Shown here in pieces: positions 9,301 to 16,941 of a stretch of 64,000 nucleotides of DNA. A model generated the notes under the pieces. That model ran no database searches, was not told the origin of the DNA, and saw nothing but the letters and a program-made list of their open reading frames with translations. Origin of the DNA: Pandoraea pnomenusa (GTDB lineage: Bacteria > Pseudomonadota > Gammaproteobacteria > Burkholderiales > Burkholderiaceae); assembly GCF_000767615.3 (NCBI RefSeq), contig NZ_CP009553.3:2790001-2854000 (forward strand). Reading direction: 5' to 3'. Every line of letters begins with the position of its first letter. Position 1 is the first letter of the stretch. The position numbers and the translations under genes are program-made.

Positions 9301-9570
9301 ATGATCATCGGCATGGTGCCGATGGCGCTTGGGCTGGGCGAAGGCGCCGAACAGAATGCCCCGCTGGGCCGGGCCGTGATCGGCGGCCTGCTGTTCGCCA
9401 CGATCTCCACACTGTGCTTCGTGCCGCTGGTCTTTGCGGGCGTGCACACCCGACTCGTTCGGCGCAGGGCGCGGCGAGCGGTACAAGGCCAGCGCACCGA
9501 GACCGGCGGTTCGGGCAGGCCCGCGAGAGACGCCGGCGATGGCGACGATGGCGACGATGGCGCCACCTGA
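6328..9570 (+). CDS. RND efflux pump inner-membrane permease
   Basis: A 1080-residue RND transporter (AcrB/MdtB/CzcA superfamily) with the usual two-fold layout: TM1 near residues 10-30, a large periplasmic loop, six TM helices, a second TM7 plus loop, and the last helices near 880-1050. TM4 has the proton-relay pair Asp401-Asp402 in GILVDDATVTIENIE. The length matches the HAE1 branch. It precedes the adaptor gene, reversing the common adaptor-then-permease order. The last 40 residues are a repetitive Gly/Asp/Arg tail (GDGDDGDDG). Substrates are unknown; the paired metal-type regulator downstream leaves drugs, solvents or metals all possible. Confidence 0.93.
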   Translation: MWIVNVALKRPYTFIVMAILILLATPLALMRTPVDVLPEINIPVISVIWTYNGLSAQDIADRMISGNERGLTTTVNNIEHIESQSLPGIGIIKIFLQPTANFQTALAQVVAVEQAQVKQMPPGATPPLIISYSASSIPVMQLGLSSPSLSEPALNDTALNFLRPQLVTIPGAAVPYPYGGKTRLISVDIDSRALLAKGLTAQDVVAAVNAQNLILPTGTAKIGPREYTVDMNGSPPTVEGLNNIPVRTVNGATTYLREVAHVRTGFSPQTNIVRQNGQRGVLISVMKTGDASTLSVVDSLKALLPEARAALPEDLHISALFDQSVFVKAAVQGVIHEALIAAALTAAMILLFLGNWRSTCIIAISIPLSILSSLLALHALGQTINIMTLGGLALAVGILVDDATVTIENIERHLHMGTPLHEAILEGAGEIAVPALVSTLCICIVFVPMFFLTGVARYLFVPLAEAVVFAMLASYILSRTLVPTLAMLLMGHAHQADPNARPGAFRRLHQRFDAAFERMRGAYISVLSTLLVRRRVFATSFLAFCVLSMGLVFVLGSDFFPSVDAGNIRMHMRAPTGTRIEETARLADEVEKVVREIVPANELETILDNLGLPYSGINLSYSNAGTIGTLDGEIQIALRPGHQPSATYIDKLRAILPQRFPGVEFFFQPADVVTQILNFGLPAAIDIQISGNQQLANFGVATKLLKQVRLVPGTVDTHIQQRINAPALHLDMDRTRLQQLNLNANAVAQNVLISLSGSSQTSPGFWFNHQNGVEYSLSVQSPQYRISSIDDLLRLPVAGTGNNGQPQLLANFVQVRPQERFAVVSHYNIRPVIDIFVSVEGRDLGSVARDIDKLVVQARKDLPRGSQIVVRGQVSTMQSSYFGLGVGVAMAIVLVYLLIVVNFQSWVDPLIIVSALPAALAGIVWMLFLTGTRLSVPALTGAIMTMGVATANSILVVAFARQRMEAGMAPLKAALEAGASRIRPVLMTALAMIIGMVPMALGLGEGAEQNAPLGRAVIGGLLFATISTLCFVPLVFAGVHTRLVRRRARRAVQGQRTETGGSGRPARDAGDGDDGDDGAT

Positions 9571-9635
9571 GCCCAGTTCGCACAACGACCGACACCTCGC
9601 CTACCAGATGACAAAGCATTGACGGGTTGAACGAC

Positions 9636-10889
9636 ATGACCGAGAAACATCACGCCGAACTGGCCATTCCGGAGCACGACCCCGCCGACGGCAGGCAGAT
9701 TCCGCCGCGCCAGGGTGAATTCCGCCGCGCGAAAATCGTGCTGATTGTCGTGGCGTTGCTGCTTGCGGCGGGTGCCGCGCGCACCATCGTCGCCAACGTG
9801 CTCCAGCGACGGGCCGTGGCCAGCGCCACGCTGGAAAACGCCAGGCAGTACGTGAGCGTTGTCACGCCGCATGCCAGCGCCGCGAGCGAGACCGTGCTGC
9901 CCGCCACGCTGCGCGGCGCCGTCGAGTCGCCGATTTACGCCCGGGCGACTGGCTATCTGCTGCACCGCTATGTCGACATTGGCGCGCGCGTGAAGTCGGG
10001 GCAGTTGCTGGCCGATCTCGACACACCGGAAATCGACCAGGAGCTCGCCCAGGCCATCGCCCAGCGCAACCAGATCAACGCCAGCCTGGGGCTCGCGAAA
10101 TCGTCGCTCGAGCGGTGGCAGCAACTGCGCCAGCGCGATGCCGTCTCCCAGCAGGAACTCGACGAGCGTCAGAGCGCCTACACGCAAGGAATGGCGAATC
10201 TCGCCGCGGCCGACGCCAACGTCAAACGGCTGCAGCAGCTGGAATCGTTCAAGCGGATCGTGGCCCCGTTCGATGGCGTGATCACGCAGCGCAACGTCGA
10301 CGTCGGCGATCTCATCGATGCCGGCAGCGGCAACAGCCGCGCGCTGTTCTCGCTGGCACAGACGGACCCGCTGCGGGTCTACGTCCAGGTGCCGCAGGCC
10401 TATGCGCAAGGCGTGGCGGTCGGCCAGCCTGTGGTGGTCACGCAGGCCGAACTGCCCGGCCGGCATTTCCACGGCAGGATCACCCACGTTTCCGGAGCCA
10501 TCGACGTGGCGACGCGCTCGCTGCAAATCGAAGCGGCGCTGCCCAACCCCGACAACGAATTGCGCCCGGGCGCCTACGTGCAACTGGCGTTGCCCAATAC
10601 CACGCAGGCGCATCTGAGCGTGCCCGCCAATGCGTTGCTGTTTCGCGCGGAAGGCCCGCGCGTGGCGGTCGTGGACGATCGGGGCATCGTGCATCTGAAC
10701 AAGATCGTGATTGCGCGGGACCTCGGACAGACGCTGGAACTCGCCGACGGCGTATCGGCTACTGATCGCGTCATTGTCAACCCGAGCGACTCGATCGACG
10801 ACGGCGACCACGTGATGGCCAAGGCGCTGGCCGTCAAGGGGCCGACCGGCGGCCGGGCGTCGGGCACGTCGCAGGGAGACAAATCGTGA
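9636..10889 (+). CDS. RND pump periplasmic adaptor (membrane fusion protein, HlyD/AcrA family)
   Basis: A 417-residue membrane fusion protein. A single TM anchor (about residues 31-50, KIVLIVVALLLAAGAA) is followed by a lipoyl/barrel-sandwich half motif, an alpha-hairpin rich in Gln and Leu (about 135-215) and the second half motif VAPFDGVITQRNVDVGDLI. Beta-barrel and membrane-proximal domains follow. The ATG at 9636 is used; an in-frame TTG lies 9 nt earlier. It bridges the permease and the outer-membrane channel. The stop overlaps the GTG start of the next gene. Confidence 0.93.
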   Translation: MTEKHHAELAIPEHDPADGRQIPPRQGEFRRAKIVLIVVALLLAAGAARTIVANVLQRRAVASATLENARQYVSVVTPHASAASETVLPATLRGAVESPIYARATGYLLHRYVDIGARVKSGQLLADLDTPEIDQELAQAIAQRNQINASLGLAKSSLERWQQLRQRDAVSQQELDERQSAYTQGMANLAAADANVKRLQQLESFKRIVAPFDGVITQRNVDVGDLIDAGSGNSRALFSLAQTDPLRVYVQVPQAYAQGVAVGQPVVVTQAELPGRHFHGRITHVSGAIDVATRSLQIEAALPNPDNELRPGAYVQLALPNTTQAHLSVPANALLFRAEGPRVAVVDDRGIVHLNKIVIARDLGQTLELADGVSATDRVIVNPSDSIDDGDHVMAKALAVKGPTGGRASGTSQGDKS

Positions 10890-12388
10890 CCCTCGGCACG
10901 CACCGCGCCAAGCGGCCGGGACATTCGAGACGATTGGCCTGCCTTCGGTCATGCGCATCGGTGTTCGCCGCCGCGGCGGCGCTCGCGGGGTGTGCGGTCG
11001 GTCCCGACTACCATCGGCCCGACGTTGCCGCCCCGCCCGGCTGGAAGACCGACGGATTCTGGCGACTCGCGCAGCCATCGCACGCACCGTTGCAGCCCGA
11101 CTGGTGGAAGGCGTTCGACGAACCCGCGCTCGACGCGCTCGAGACGCAGGCGCTTTCGCGCAACCAGACGCTCGCCGCCGCCGTGGCGCACTACGACCAG
11201 GCGCAGGCCGCGCTGGCGGGTGTCTCCGCCCAGCGTCTCCCCGAGATCGACGCATCTGTCGGACTGGCGCGACAGCGCATTTCGGCAAACCGTCCGCTCA
11301 CGAGTTATTCGTCGGCAAGCATGTCGACGGTGCAGAACAACGTGCAGATCGGCCTTGGCGTGTCATACGATACCGATCTCTTCGGGCGAATCCGCCGTCA
11401 GGTCGAGGGCGCGCGGGCGAGCGCCGAACAGGCGGGCGATGATCTCGCCAATGCCAGGTTGGTCCTCACGACGCAACTGGCGAGTGCCTATTTCCAGTTG
11501 CGCGGGCTCGATGCCGAGATCCGCGTGCTCGACGAATCGGTGGCGCTACAACAGCGCGCGCTCGATTACGTGGGCGCGCAGCACGATCTGGGGGCGGTCT
11601 CGGGACTGGACGTTCTCCAGCAAAAATCGCAGCTCGACGCAACGCGCGTGCAGGCCAGGTTGCTTCATCAGCAGCGCGACCAGTACGAGCACGCGATTGC
11701 CGCGCTCGTCGGCGTGCCCGCCCCTGCCTTCTCCGTGCCGGTGGGAGCGTTACCCGCGTCGCTGCCGCCGATTCCGCTCGGCGTGCCGAGCGACGTGCTG
11801 CAGCGGCGCCCGGACGTGGCCTCCGCCGAGCGCAGCATGGCCGCCGCGAACGCGCAGATCGGCGTGGCGAAAGCGGCGTTCTTCCCCAGCCTGACGCTCA
11901 ATCCGGGCATCGGCTGGCAAAGCACGGAGTTCGCCAACCTCCTCTCGGCGCCAAGTCTGCTCTGGACGCTGGGGACGATGGCCACGCAGGCGATCTTCGA
12001 TAGCGGACGCCGTCAGGCGGGGGTCGATTACGCCAGCGCGGGCTACCGCGCCGTTGAGGCGAACTACCGCCAGACGGTACTCACCGCCTTCGAGCAAGTG
12101 CAGGACGGCGTGAGCGGGCTGTCGGTGCTCGACGCCGCCGCACATGAATCGCGGGCCGCGGTGGTCGACGCCCAGCGGCTGCTGAGTCTGGCCAACGATC
12201 GCTATTCGGGCGGCCTCACCGCCTATCTGAGCGTGATCACGGCGCAACAGGCGCTGCTCGCGAGCGAGCGTCAGGACGTCCAGATTCGCGTGCAGCAATG
12301 GGTGCTGTCGGTGGCGCTTATCAAGGCGCTGGGCGGCGGATGGCAACCTTCGGACGCATCCTCTGACTCGTATAATGCGCAAAGATGA
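10886..12388 (+). CDS. NodT-family outer-membrane efflux lipoprotein
   Basis: A 500-residue TolC-like outer-membrane factor of the OprM/NodT type. A basic signal peptide ends in the lipobox ALAGC (Cys about residue 35) followed by AVGPDYHRPDV, the family signature. Two OEP repeats follow, containing the diagnostic NVQIGLGVSYDTDLFGRIRR and the second-repeat LLQRRPDVASAER motif. The likely start is GTG at 10886, overlapping the adaptor stop (GTGA), which implies coupled translation. It forms the exit duct of the RND pump. Confidence 0.93.
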   Translation: MTLGTHRAKRPGHSRRLACLRSCASVFAAAAALAGCAVGPDYHRPDVAAPPGWKTDGFWRLAQPSHAPLQPDWWKAFDEPALDALETQALSRNQTLAAAVAHYDQAQAALAGVSAQRLPEIDASVGLARQRISANRPLTSYSSASMSTVQNNVQIGLGVSYDTDLFGRIRRQVEGARASAEQAGDDLANARLVLTTQLASAYFQLRGLDAEIRVLDESVALQQRALDYVGAQHDLGAVSGLDVLQQKSQLDATRVQARLLHQQRDQYEHAIAALVGVPAPAFSVPVGALPASLPPIPLGVPSDVLQRRPDVASAERSMAAANAQIGVAKAAFFPSLTLNPGIGWQSTEFANLLSAPSLLWTLGTMATQAIFDSGRRQAGVDYASAGYRAVEANYRQTVLTAFEQVQDGVSGLSVLDAAAHESRAAVVDAQRLLSLANDRYSGGLTAYLSVITAQQALLASERQDVQIRVQQWVLSVALIKALGGGWQPSDASSDSYNAQR

Positions 12389-12397
12389 GGTGACGAA

Positions 12398-13072
12398 ATG
12401 AAAGTACTGATCGTTGAAGACGAACACAAGGTCGTGGACTACCTGCGCACGGGGCTGACCGAGCAAGGGTGGGTGGTCGATGTGGCGCTCGATGGCGAGG
12501 AAGGCACGCATCTGGCACTCGAGTTCGACTACGACGTGATCGTGCTCGACGTCATGCTCCCCAAGCGCGACGGCTTCGCCGTGCTCGGCTCGCTGCGCGA
12601 GCGAAAGTCCACGCCTGTCATCATGCTCACGGCACGCGATCATGTGAACGATCGCGTGCGCGGCCTGCGCGAAGGCGCGGACGACTACCTCACCAAGCCG
12701 TTCTCTTTCATCGAACTGGTGGAGCGGCTCCACGCACTGGCACGCCGCACGCGTGTACAGGAGTCGACGCTGATCTCGGTCGGGGACCTCTATGTCGACC
12801 TGATCGGCCGGCGCGCCTCGCGCGAGGGCCAGCGGCTCGATCTCACGGCCAAGGAATTCCAGTTGCTTTCGGTCCTGGCACGGCGTCAGGGCGACATCCT
12901 GTCGAAGACGGCCATCACGGAACTGGTCTGGGACGTGAACTTCGACAGCCACACGAACGTGGTGGAAACCGCGATCAAGCGCTTGCGCGCCAAGCTCGAC
13001 GGCCCGTTTCAGACGAAACTGCTGCACACGGTTCGCGGCATGGGCTACGTGCTGGAGGTGCGCGAGGCCTGA
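12398..13072 (+). CDS. OmpR-family response regulator (CusR/IrlR heavy-metal type)
   Basis: A 224-residue response regulator: receiver residues 1-115 with Asp51 in VLDVMLPKRDGF and the KPFSF lysine, and a winged-helix domain ending in HTVRGMGYVLEVREA. The sequence is close to the CusR/CopR/IrlR group, whose kinases respond to metals or zinc-linked signals. It begins 9 bp after the outer-membrane channel gene and is preceded by GATGAGGTGACGAA, so it is the fourth cistron of the pump operon and probably controls that operon. Confidence 0.93.
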   Translation: MKVLIVEDEHKVVDYLRTGLTEQGWVVDVALDGEEGTHLALEFDYDVIVLDVMLPKRDGFAVLGSLRERKSTPVIMLTARDHVNDRVRGLREGADDYLTKPFSFIELVERLHALARRTRVQESTLISVGDLYVDLIGRRASREGQRLDLTAKEFQLLSVLARRQGDILSKTAITELVWDVNFDSHTNVVETAIKRLRAKLDGPFQTKLLHTVRGMGYVLEVREA

Positions 13073-13110
13073 GCGCCACGCGCCCGGATACGCCCAACGC
13101 ATCGCGCCTC

Positions 13111-14586
13111 ATGGTGAAACACTCGATCTCGCGCCGCCTCGCCGCCATGTTCGCCGTGGTCGCGCTGTCGGTGTTCGCGTTGGTGGGCGCCGCCCTCGAC
13201 GTGATGCTGCGCGTCCAGCTCGAGCGGCACCTGCGCGAGTCGCTCGACGACCGGGCCCAGATCGCCCATATCATCGTCTATCACGGCAGCACGCCCGAGA
13301 AGTGGCAGTTGGTACGAGAGAAGCTGAGCGACATGACGCCGCGCGACGGCACCACCACTTATGCCGTGACGAGCGATGACCCGAATTACACCTATGGCAC
13401 GCCGGTGATCGGGATGTTCGTCAAGCGACTGTCGAACGGCTACGTGCGGCTGCGGCCGGACGAGGGGGACGACGACATGCTGACCACGCGCGAAATTCTG
13501 CCGCCGTATGGCACTCGCCCCGCCGTCACACTACAGGTGGCCGCCAGCTATTCGCCCAATGAGCGCACGCTGCGCGCCTTCGGGCTGGGGCTGGCCGCGC
13601 TGTCGGCACTCGGCAGCCTGGCGGTGCTGATCCTCAGCTATTCGGTCACGAGACTCGGGCTCGCGCCACTGACCCGGCTCACGCGCGAGGCTTCCGAAAT
13701 CCGCCCAGACAACCGGTCACAGCGACTCGACACGCGCTCACTGCCGGTGGAGCTCAACGACCTCGCCCACTCGTTCAACGGCGCGCTGGCCCGCCTCGAC
13801 AGCGCATACGAGCGTCTGGAATCGTTCAACGCCGACGTGGCGCACGAACTGCGCACGCCAGTCACCATCCTGATCGGCCAGACCGAAGTCGCGCTCACGC
13901 GCGAGCGGCCGGTCGAGGACCTTCGCGTGCTGCTGCAATCCAACCTGGAAGAGCTCGGGCGCATGCGCACCATCATCAACGACATGCTCTTCCTGTCGCG
14001 CGCCGACCAGGGCGAGCGAGCCACGGGCCTCACCGGGCTGTCGCTGGCGAGCGAAGCTGCCCATACGCTGGAGTTTCTCGAAATTCCGCTGGAAGAAGCC
14101 CGGGTCACCGCGCGCTTGCACGGCGCGGCGTTTGCCCAGGTCAACAAGGCGCTGTTCGGACGTGCGCTGGCCAATCTGGTCATGAACGCCGTCGAACACT
14201 GCGCGCCCGGCGCCAATATCGATGTCCACATCACGCCGCTCGCCGCCGGAACCGAGGATGCCGGTCAGGTGCGCATCGAGGTGGTCAACCCCGGGGCGCC
14301 CATCCCCCGCGAGGTGCTTCGACACCTGTTCGATCGCTTCTTCCGGGCGGAGCCGTCGCGCACGAACAGCCGCGAGAACCACGGTCTGGGGTTGGCGATC
14401 GTCAAGGCAATCGCGGAGATGCATGGCGGCACCGTCTGGGCGCGCAGCGCCGACGGTCTCAATACCTTCGGGTTTTCGATCGCCACGGGGCGCGGGACGG
14501 GAAGGCCCGCCGGCGATCTCCCCCTTTTCTCCCAGGGGCATGAGAGCGCGGGCGTGCCAGCGCCCGTTGCGCGTCAAACGCCGTGA
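13111..14586 (+). CDS. Heavy-metal-type sensor histidine kinase (CusS/IrlS-like)
   Basis: A 491-residue kinase. TM1 (about 10-31) and TM2 (about 155-178) flank a roughly 120-residue periplasmic domain. HAMP is followed by HisKA with His245 in DVAHELRTPVT and an HATPase domain with NLVMNAVEHC and GLGLAIVKAIAEMHGG. The ATG at 13111 was chosen because it gives the short basic N-terminus MVKHSISRRL seen in this family. It follows the regulator by 38 bp. The last 128 bp overlap an antisense gene (14459-14788). Confidence 0.92.
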   Translation: MVKHSISRRLAAMFAVVALSVFALVGAALDVMLRVQLERHLRESLDDRAQIAHIIVYHGSTPEKWQLVREKLSDMTPRDGTTTYAVTSDDPNYTYGTPVIGMFVKRLSNGYVRLRPDEGDDDMLTTREILPPYGTRPAVTLQVAASYSPNERTLRAFGLGLAALSALGSLAVLILSYSVTRLGLAPLTRLTREASEIRPDNRSQRLDTRSLPVELNDLAHSFNGALARLDSAYERLESFNADVAHELRTPVTILIGQTEVALTRERPVEDLRVLLQSNLEELGRMRTIINDMLFLSRADQGERATGLTGLSLASEAAHTLEFLEIPLEEARVTARLHGAAFAQVNKALFGRALANLVMNAVEHCAPGANIDVHITPLAAGTEDAGQVRIEVVNPGAPIPREVLRHLFDRFFRAEPSRTNSRENHGLGLAIVKAIAEMHGGTVWARSADGLNTFGFSIATGRGTGRPAGDLPLFSQGHESAGVPAPVARQTP

Positions 14587-14788
14587 GATCTTCGGCCGCC
14601 CACGGTGTCGGCGTGCGATCCGGTGTGCGCTGGGCGCCGTAGATCCGATGCGCGGCGAGCCAGGCATCGGACAGGAACGCGTCGAGAAATGCGGGGTTGT
14701 CGTGAGGGTGCGCCGTGTCCGCATCGCGGGCGGCGGCGAGCAAGGCGACGTAGGTGCCATCGTCGAACTTCAAGGCAGACCGTGCCAT
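14459..14788 (-). CDS. Small hypothetical protein, tail-to-tail overlap with the kinase gene
   Basis: A 109-residue unrecognised protein beginning MARSALKFDDGTYVALLAAA. The first 75 residues are compositionally protein-like and mildly acidic; the C-terminal third is very rich in Arg, Pro and Ala and is encoded opposite the kinase 3' end. A good ribosome site, GGAG, lies 6 nt before the ATG at 14788, and no competing gene is seen on the other strand between 14587 and 14919. The long antisense overlap makes the exact stop uncertain. No domain was recognised and no function is proposed. Confidence 0.5.
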   Translation of the reverse strand: MARSALKFDDGTYVALLAAARDADTAHPHDNPAFLDAFLSDAWLAAHRIYGAQRTPDRTPTPWAAEDLTAFDAQRALARPRSHAPGRKGGDRRRAFPSRAPWRSKTRRY

Positions 14789-14919
14789 GGCGATCTCCGG
14801 GACGCCAGCTTTACCAGGGGGCGTCGTCTCGCCGGCTCGCCTGACTGGCGATGCCGGCGAGACGGCCGTGACAGCAGCCGCACTCGCCCATGCCGTCGGG
14901 GGGTGCTCGCCGGGAGCGC

Positions 14920-15534
14920 TCAGGGCTTCGGCGCGGATGCCGGAACCGGCGGCACCCACTTGCGCTTGGCGTCCGGAGCTTGCGTGACGGCCAGGGCAAC
15001 GGCCTCGGTGTAGTTCACTGTCACGGTATCGCCCACTTTCACCCCTTCCAGCAGCTTGGGATCTTCAACGGCGACATCCACGGTGCGCGAGGGACCGCGC
15101 ACCGTGATGACGTTCGCGTTGCGGTCGATCTTCTGAACGGTGGCCACGACCGTCAGGTTGCGCGCGGCGTCAGCGCCCGGTCGCTGCCCCGGTGCCGCGC
15201 GATCAGCGCCTTCGGTCAGCACGCGGCTGCGAATCCCGTCGTTGCCGGGCGTGACGGAGATGGCCACGGAGCGCCGATACGCCACGACAACCTTGTCGCC
15301 CTTGCGCATCTGCTCGAAGTTCTTCACGTCCGGGCCGACGATGAAGGTCACCGGCTTGCCACGGTCGTCCGCGACCTGAATGGTGCGCTTCCTGGTATCG
15401 ACGCCGAGCAGCGTGGTACGGAACTCGACGATGCCGCCCGCGACGATTGGCGCGGGACGCACAGGCTCCTGTGCGTGCGCCAACGTTCCCAACGACAACA
15501 GACCAGCAAGAATCATGGTTTGCGTGAGCTTCAT
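14920..15534 (-). CDS. Secreted/periplasmic protein with two tandem beta-rich repeats
   Basis: A 204-residue exported protein. A signal peptide (MKLTQTMILAGLLSLGTLAHA, cleavage near residue 21-22) precedes two similar units of about 55 residues: residues 37-92 (TIQVADDRG through MRKGDKVVVAYRRSVAISV) and 129-185 (VITVRGPSR through VKVGDTVTVNYTEAVALAV). Each looks like a small beta-barrel with a K/M-x-GD-x-V turn. A Pro/Ala tail ends the chain. The ATG at 15534 has AAGGACATTCC upstream, better than an ATG 21 nt further up. The function is unknown; DUF5666-like or OB-like folds are possible. Confidence 0.82.
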   Translation of the reverse strand: MKLTQTMILAGLLSLGTLAHAQEPVRPAPIVAGGIVEFRTTLLGVDTRKRTIQVADDRGKPVTFIVGPDVKNFEQMRKGDKVVVAYRRSVAISVTPGNDGIRSRVLTEGADRAAPGQRPGADAARNLTVVATVQKIDRNANVITVRGPSRTVDVAVEDPKLLEGVKVGDTVTVNYTEAVALAVTQAPDAKRKWVPPVPASAPKP

Positions 15535-15539
15535 GGAAT

Positions 15540-16000
15540 GTCCTTTTGTTATCAATGCATGCGATTCCGCATTTCTGATTGCATTTTAATTAATTGTCCA
15601 AAATAAAACATCCGTCCGATCGCCCGTCAAAACAATCGCGATGTTTCCATCGGATAGTAACAAAATATTTCAAATCCGCGATGCAATTTTAAGCTGCATG
15701 CCAAATGCCAGTATTGCCTGCCGCGCCCGGGTCACCATGAAAATCTCGCCTGCAAATCAGGCAAATTCATGATTTTCAAAACATAAAAATATCATTACTT
15801 GATGCAAATCAAACTTCTTCCACTCCAGAAGGGAAATTTTTTCTTGGCCCTTCAGATGCCAGACACAATTTGTTACAGAATCACCTTTGGCATTCAAGAA
15901 ATCCTTGGCTCTTTCGGATGATTGAAAATTTCCATAAAATTTGTCATCCAAATTACTTTTCATTCCGATACCGCTTGCTCCGCTGCCCCGTCTCGAAGGC
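15540..16000. other. AT-rich intergenic island
   Basis: This stretch is visibly AT-rich (runs such as taacaaaatatttcaaat, and many A/T tracts) inside otherwise GC-rich DNA. It contains the promoter region of the secreted-protein gene and one weak minus-strand reading frame (15757-15963). No repeat ends or integrase sites were seen. It may be a silenced or horizontally acquired remnant, or simply a long regulatory region. Confidence 0.5.
15757..15963 (-). CDS. Possible small protein in AT-rich island
   Basis: A 68-codon frame (MKSNLDDKFYGNF...) with a normal amino-acid mix (Lys, Asp, Asn, Phe) and low-GC codon use unlike its neighbours. No convincing Shine-Dalgarno sequence precedes the ATG, and no domain is recognised. 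It is listed only because it is the sole frame of any length in the island and because its codon use suggests foreign origin if it is real. Confidence 0.25.
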   Translation of the reverse strand: MKSNLDDKFYGNFQSSERAKDFLNAKGDSVTNCVWHLKGQEKISLLEWKKFDLHQVMIFLCFENHEFA

Positions 16001-16087
16001 CAGGCGGGAATTTTTTCCGGAAAGCGCCGGGGGAGATTCCTGCGATGCCGCTTGTACCGACGACAGCGAGAACGTTATCCTTGCGAC

Positions 16088-16501
16088 ATGAACCGTCGCA
16101 TCCTCATCGCGCCCGAAGATGTTGAACTCACTGCCATGCGCGCCCAGGGCGCGGGTGGCCAGAATGTCAACAAGGTCTCCAGCGCCATTCACCTTCGCTT
16201 CGACGTAATGCGCTCGTCCCTGCCCGACGACGTCAAGTCACGTCTGCTTTCCCGACTCGATCAACGCATCACGCAGGAAGGCGTCATCGTCATCAAGGCC
16301 CAGCAGCACCGCTCGCAGGAACTGAACCGGGCCGACGCGCTCGCGCGTCTCCAGGCACTGGTCGACGCGGCGGCCGTGCCGCCGCGACGCCGCGTCCCTA
16401 CCCGCCCCACGCTCGCCAGTCAGGTGCGCCGTCGCGATGCCAAGCAGGTGCGCTCGCGCGTGAAAGCGTCGCGAGGCAAGATTCACGCGAGTCACGACTA
16501 A
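16088..16501 (+). CDS. arfB: ArfB-type peptidyl-tRNA hydrolase (ribosome rescue)
   Basis: A 137-residue release-factor-like hydrolase that frees stalled ribosomes lacking a stop codon. The catalytic GGQ motif is at residues 23-25 (GAGGQNVNKV). The C-terminal tail (about 105-137) is strongly basic (RRRDAKQVRSRVKASRGK), as required to enter the empty mRNA channel. The length matches E. coli ArfB (about 140). The frame is open further upstream, but the ATG at 16088 gives the conserved N-terminus. It appears to be a single-gene transcript ahead of the hip genes. Confidence 0.93.
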   Translation: MNRRILIAPEDVELTAMRAQGAGGQNVNKVSSAIHLRFDVMRSSLPDDVKSRLLSRLDQRITQEGVIVIKAQQHRSQELNRADALARLQALVDAAAVPPRRRVPTRPTLASQVRRRDAKQVRSRVKASRGKIHASHD

Positions 16502-16522
16502 AGATCATCATAGTTAGCTTTT

Positions 16523-16592
16523 ATCGAAAAAAGATAATAACCACTATCTTTTCGATGGCAGCCAGCAAGATTGATGCTAATATAAAGCATCA
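16523..16592 (+). promoter_or_regulatory. Operator-like inverted repeats upstream of hipB
   Basis: Two palindromic elements lie in the AT-rich 100 bp before hipB. The first pairs ATCGAAAAAAGAT (16523-16535) imperfectly with TATCTTTTCGAT (16545-16556). The second is a perfect pair of 7-bp arms, TGATGCT (16572-16578) and AGCATCA (16586-16592), around AATATAA. HipB dimers autorepress through palindromes in this position, so these are candidate operators. Confidence 0.5.
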
Positions 16593-16603
16593 TTTTCTGA
16601 ATA

Positions 16604-16912
16604 ATGCTAATTATCATGAGCTTTATCGAACCGTTGATTGCGGCCCGAAAGGCGGCTGCGCTCACACAGGCGGAGTTGGCCGATCTGGCGGGACTGTCAC
16701 GCATGACCGTGCAAAAAGTGGAGTCCGGCGCCCTCGACCCCCGCGTGTCCACCGTTCTGGAGATGGCGCGCGCGCTCGGCCTCGAGCCCATGCTCGTACC
16801 TGCCACCCTGCGGCATGAAGTCGAGGCCTTTCTGCGCTCCGGCGGCAAATATCTCGCCCAACCGAGCGGCGTGTCCGCCCCGCCCTCCATCGTCGAGACG
16901 CTCGCCGGCTGA
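16604..16912 (+). CDS. hipB: HipB-like antitoxin, XRE-family HTH protein
   Basis: A 102-residue (98 if the second ATG at 16616 is used) DNA-binding antitoxin. A canonical helix-turn-helix spans roughly residues 15-65: LTQAELADLAGLSRMTVQKVESG, then STVLEMARALGL. The C-terminal 30 residues would contact the toxin. Neither ATG has a strong ribosome site. It lies 29 bp before a hipA-type kinase gene, the usual antitoxin-first order. It is expected to bind the palindromes upstream and repress its own operon. Confidence 0.85.
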   Translation: MLIIMSFIEPLIAARKAAALTQAELADLAGLSRMTVQKVESGALDPRVSTVLEMARALGLEPMLVPATLRHEVEAFLRSGGKYLAQPSGVSAPPSIVETLAG

Positions 16913-16941
16913 CCCGAGGCCCCGCATCGGACTTCCCGCCT

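Noticed and set aside
6052..9585. A 1177-codon minus-strand frame opposite the RND permease
   Set aside because: It is an antisense shadow created by strong G/C third-position bias: it is rich in His, Arg, Gln and Asp with no domain, while the plus strand is an unmistakable RND protein.
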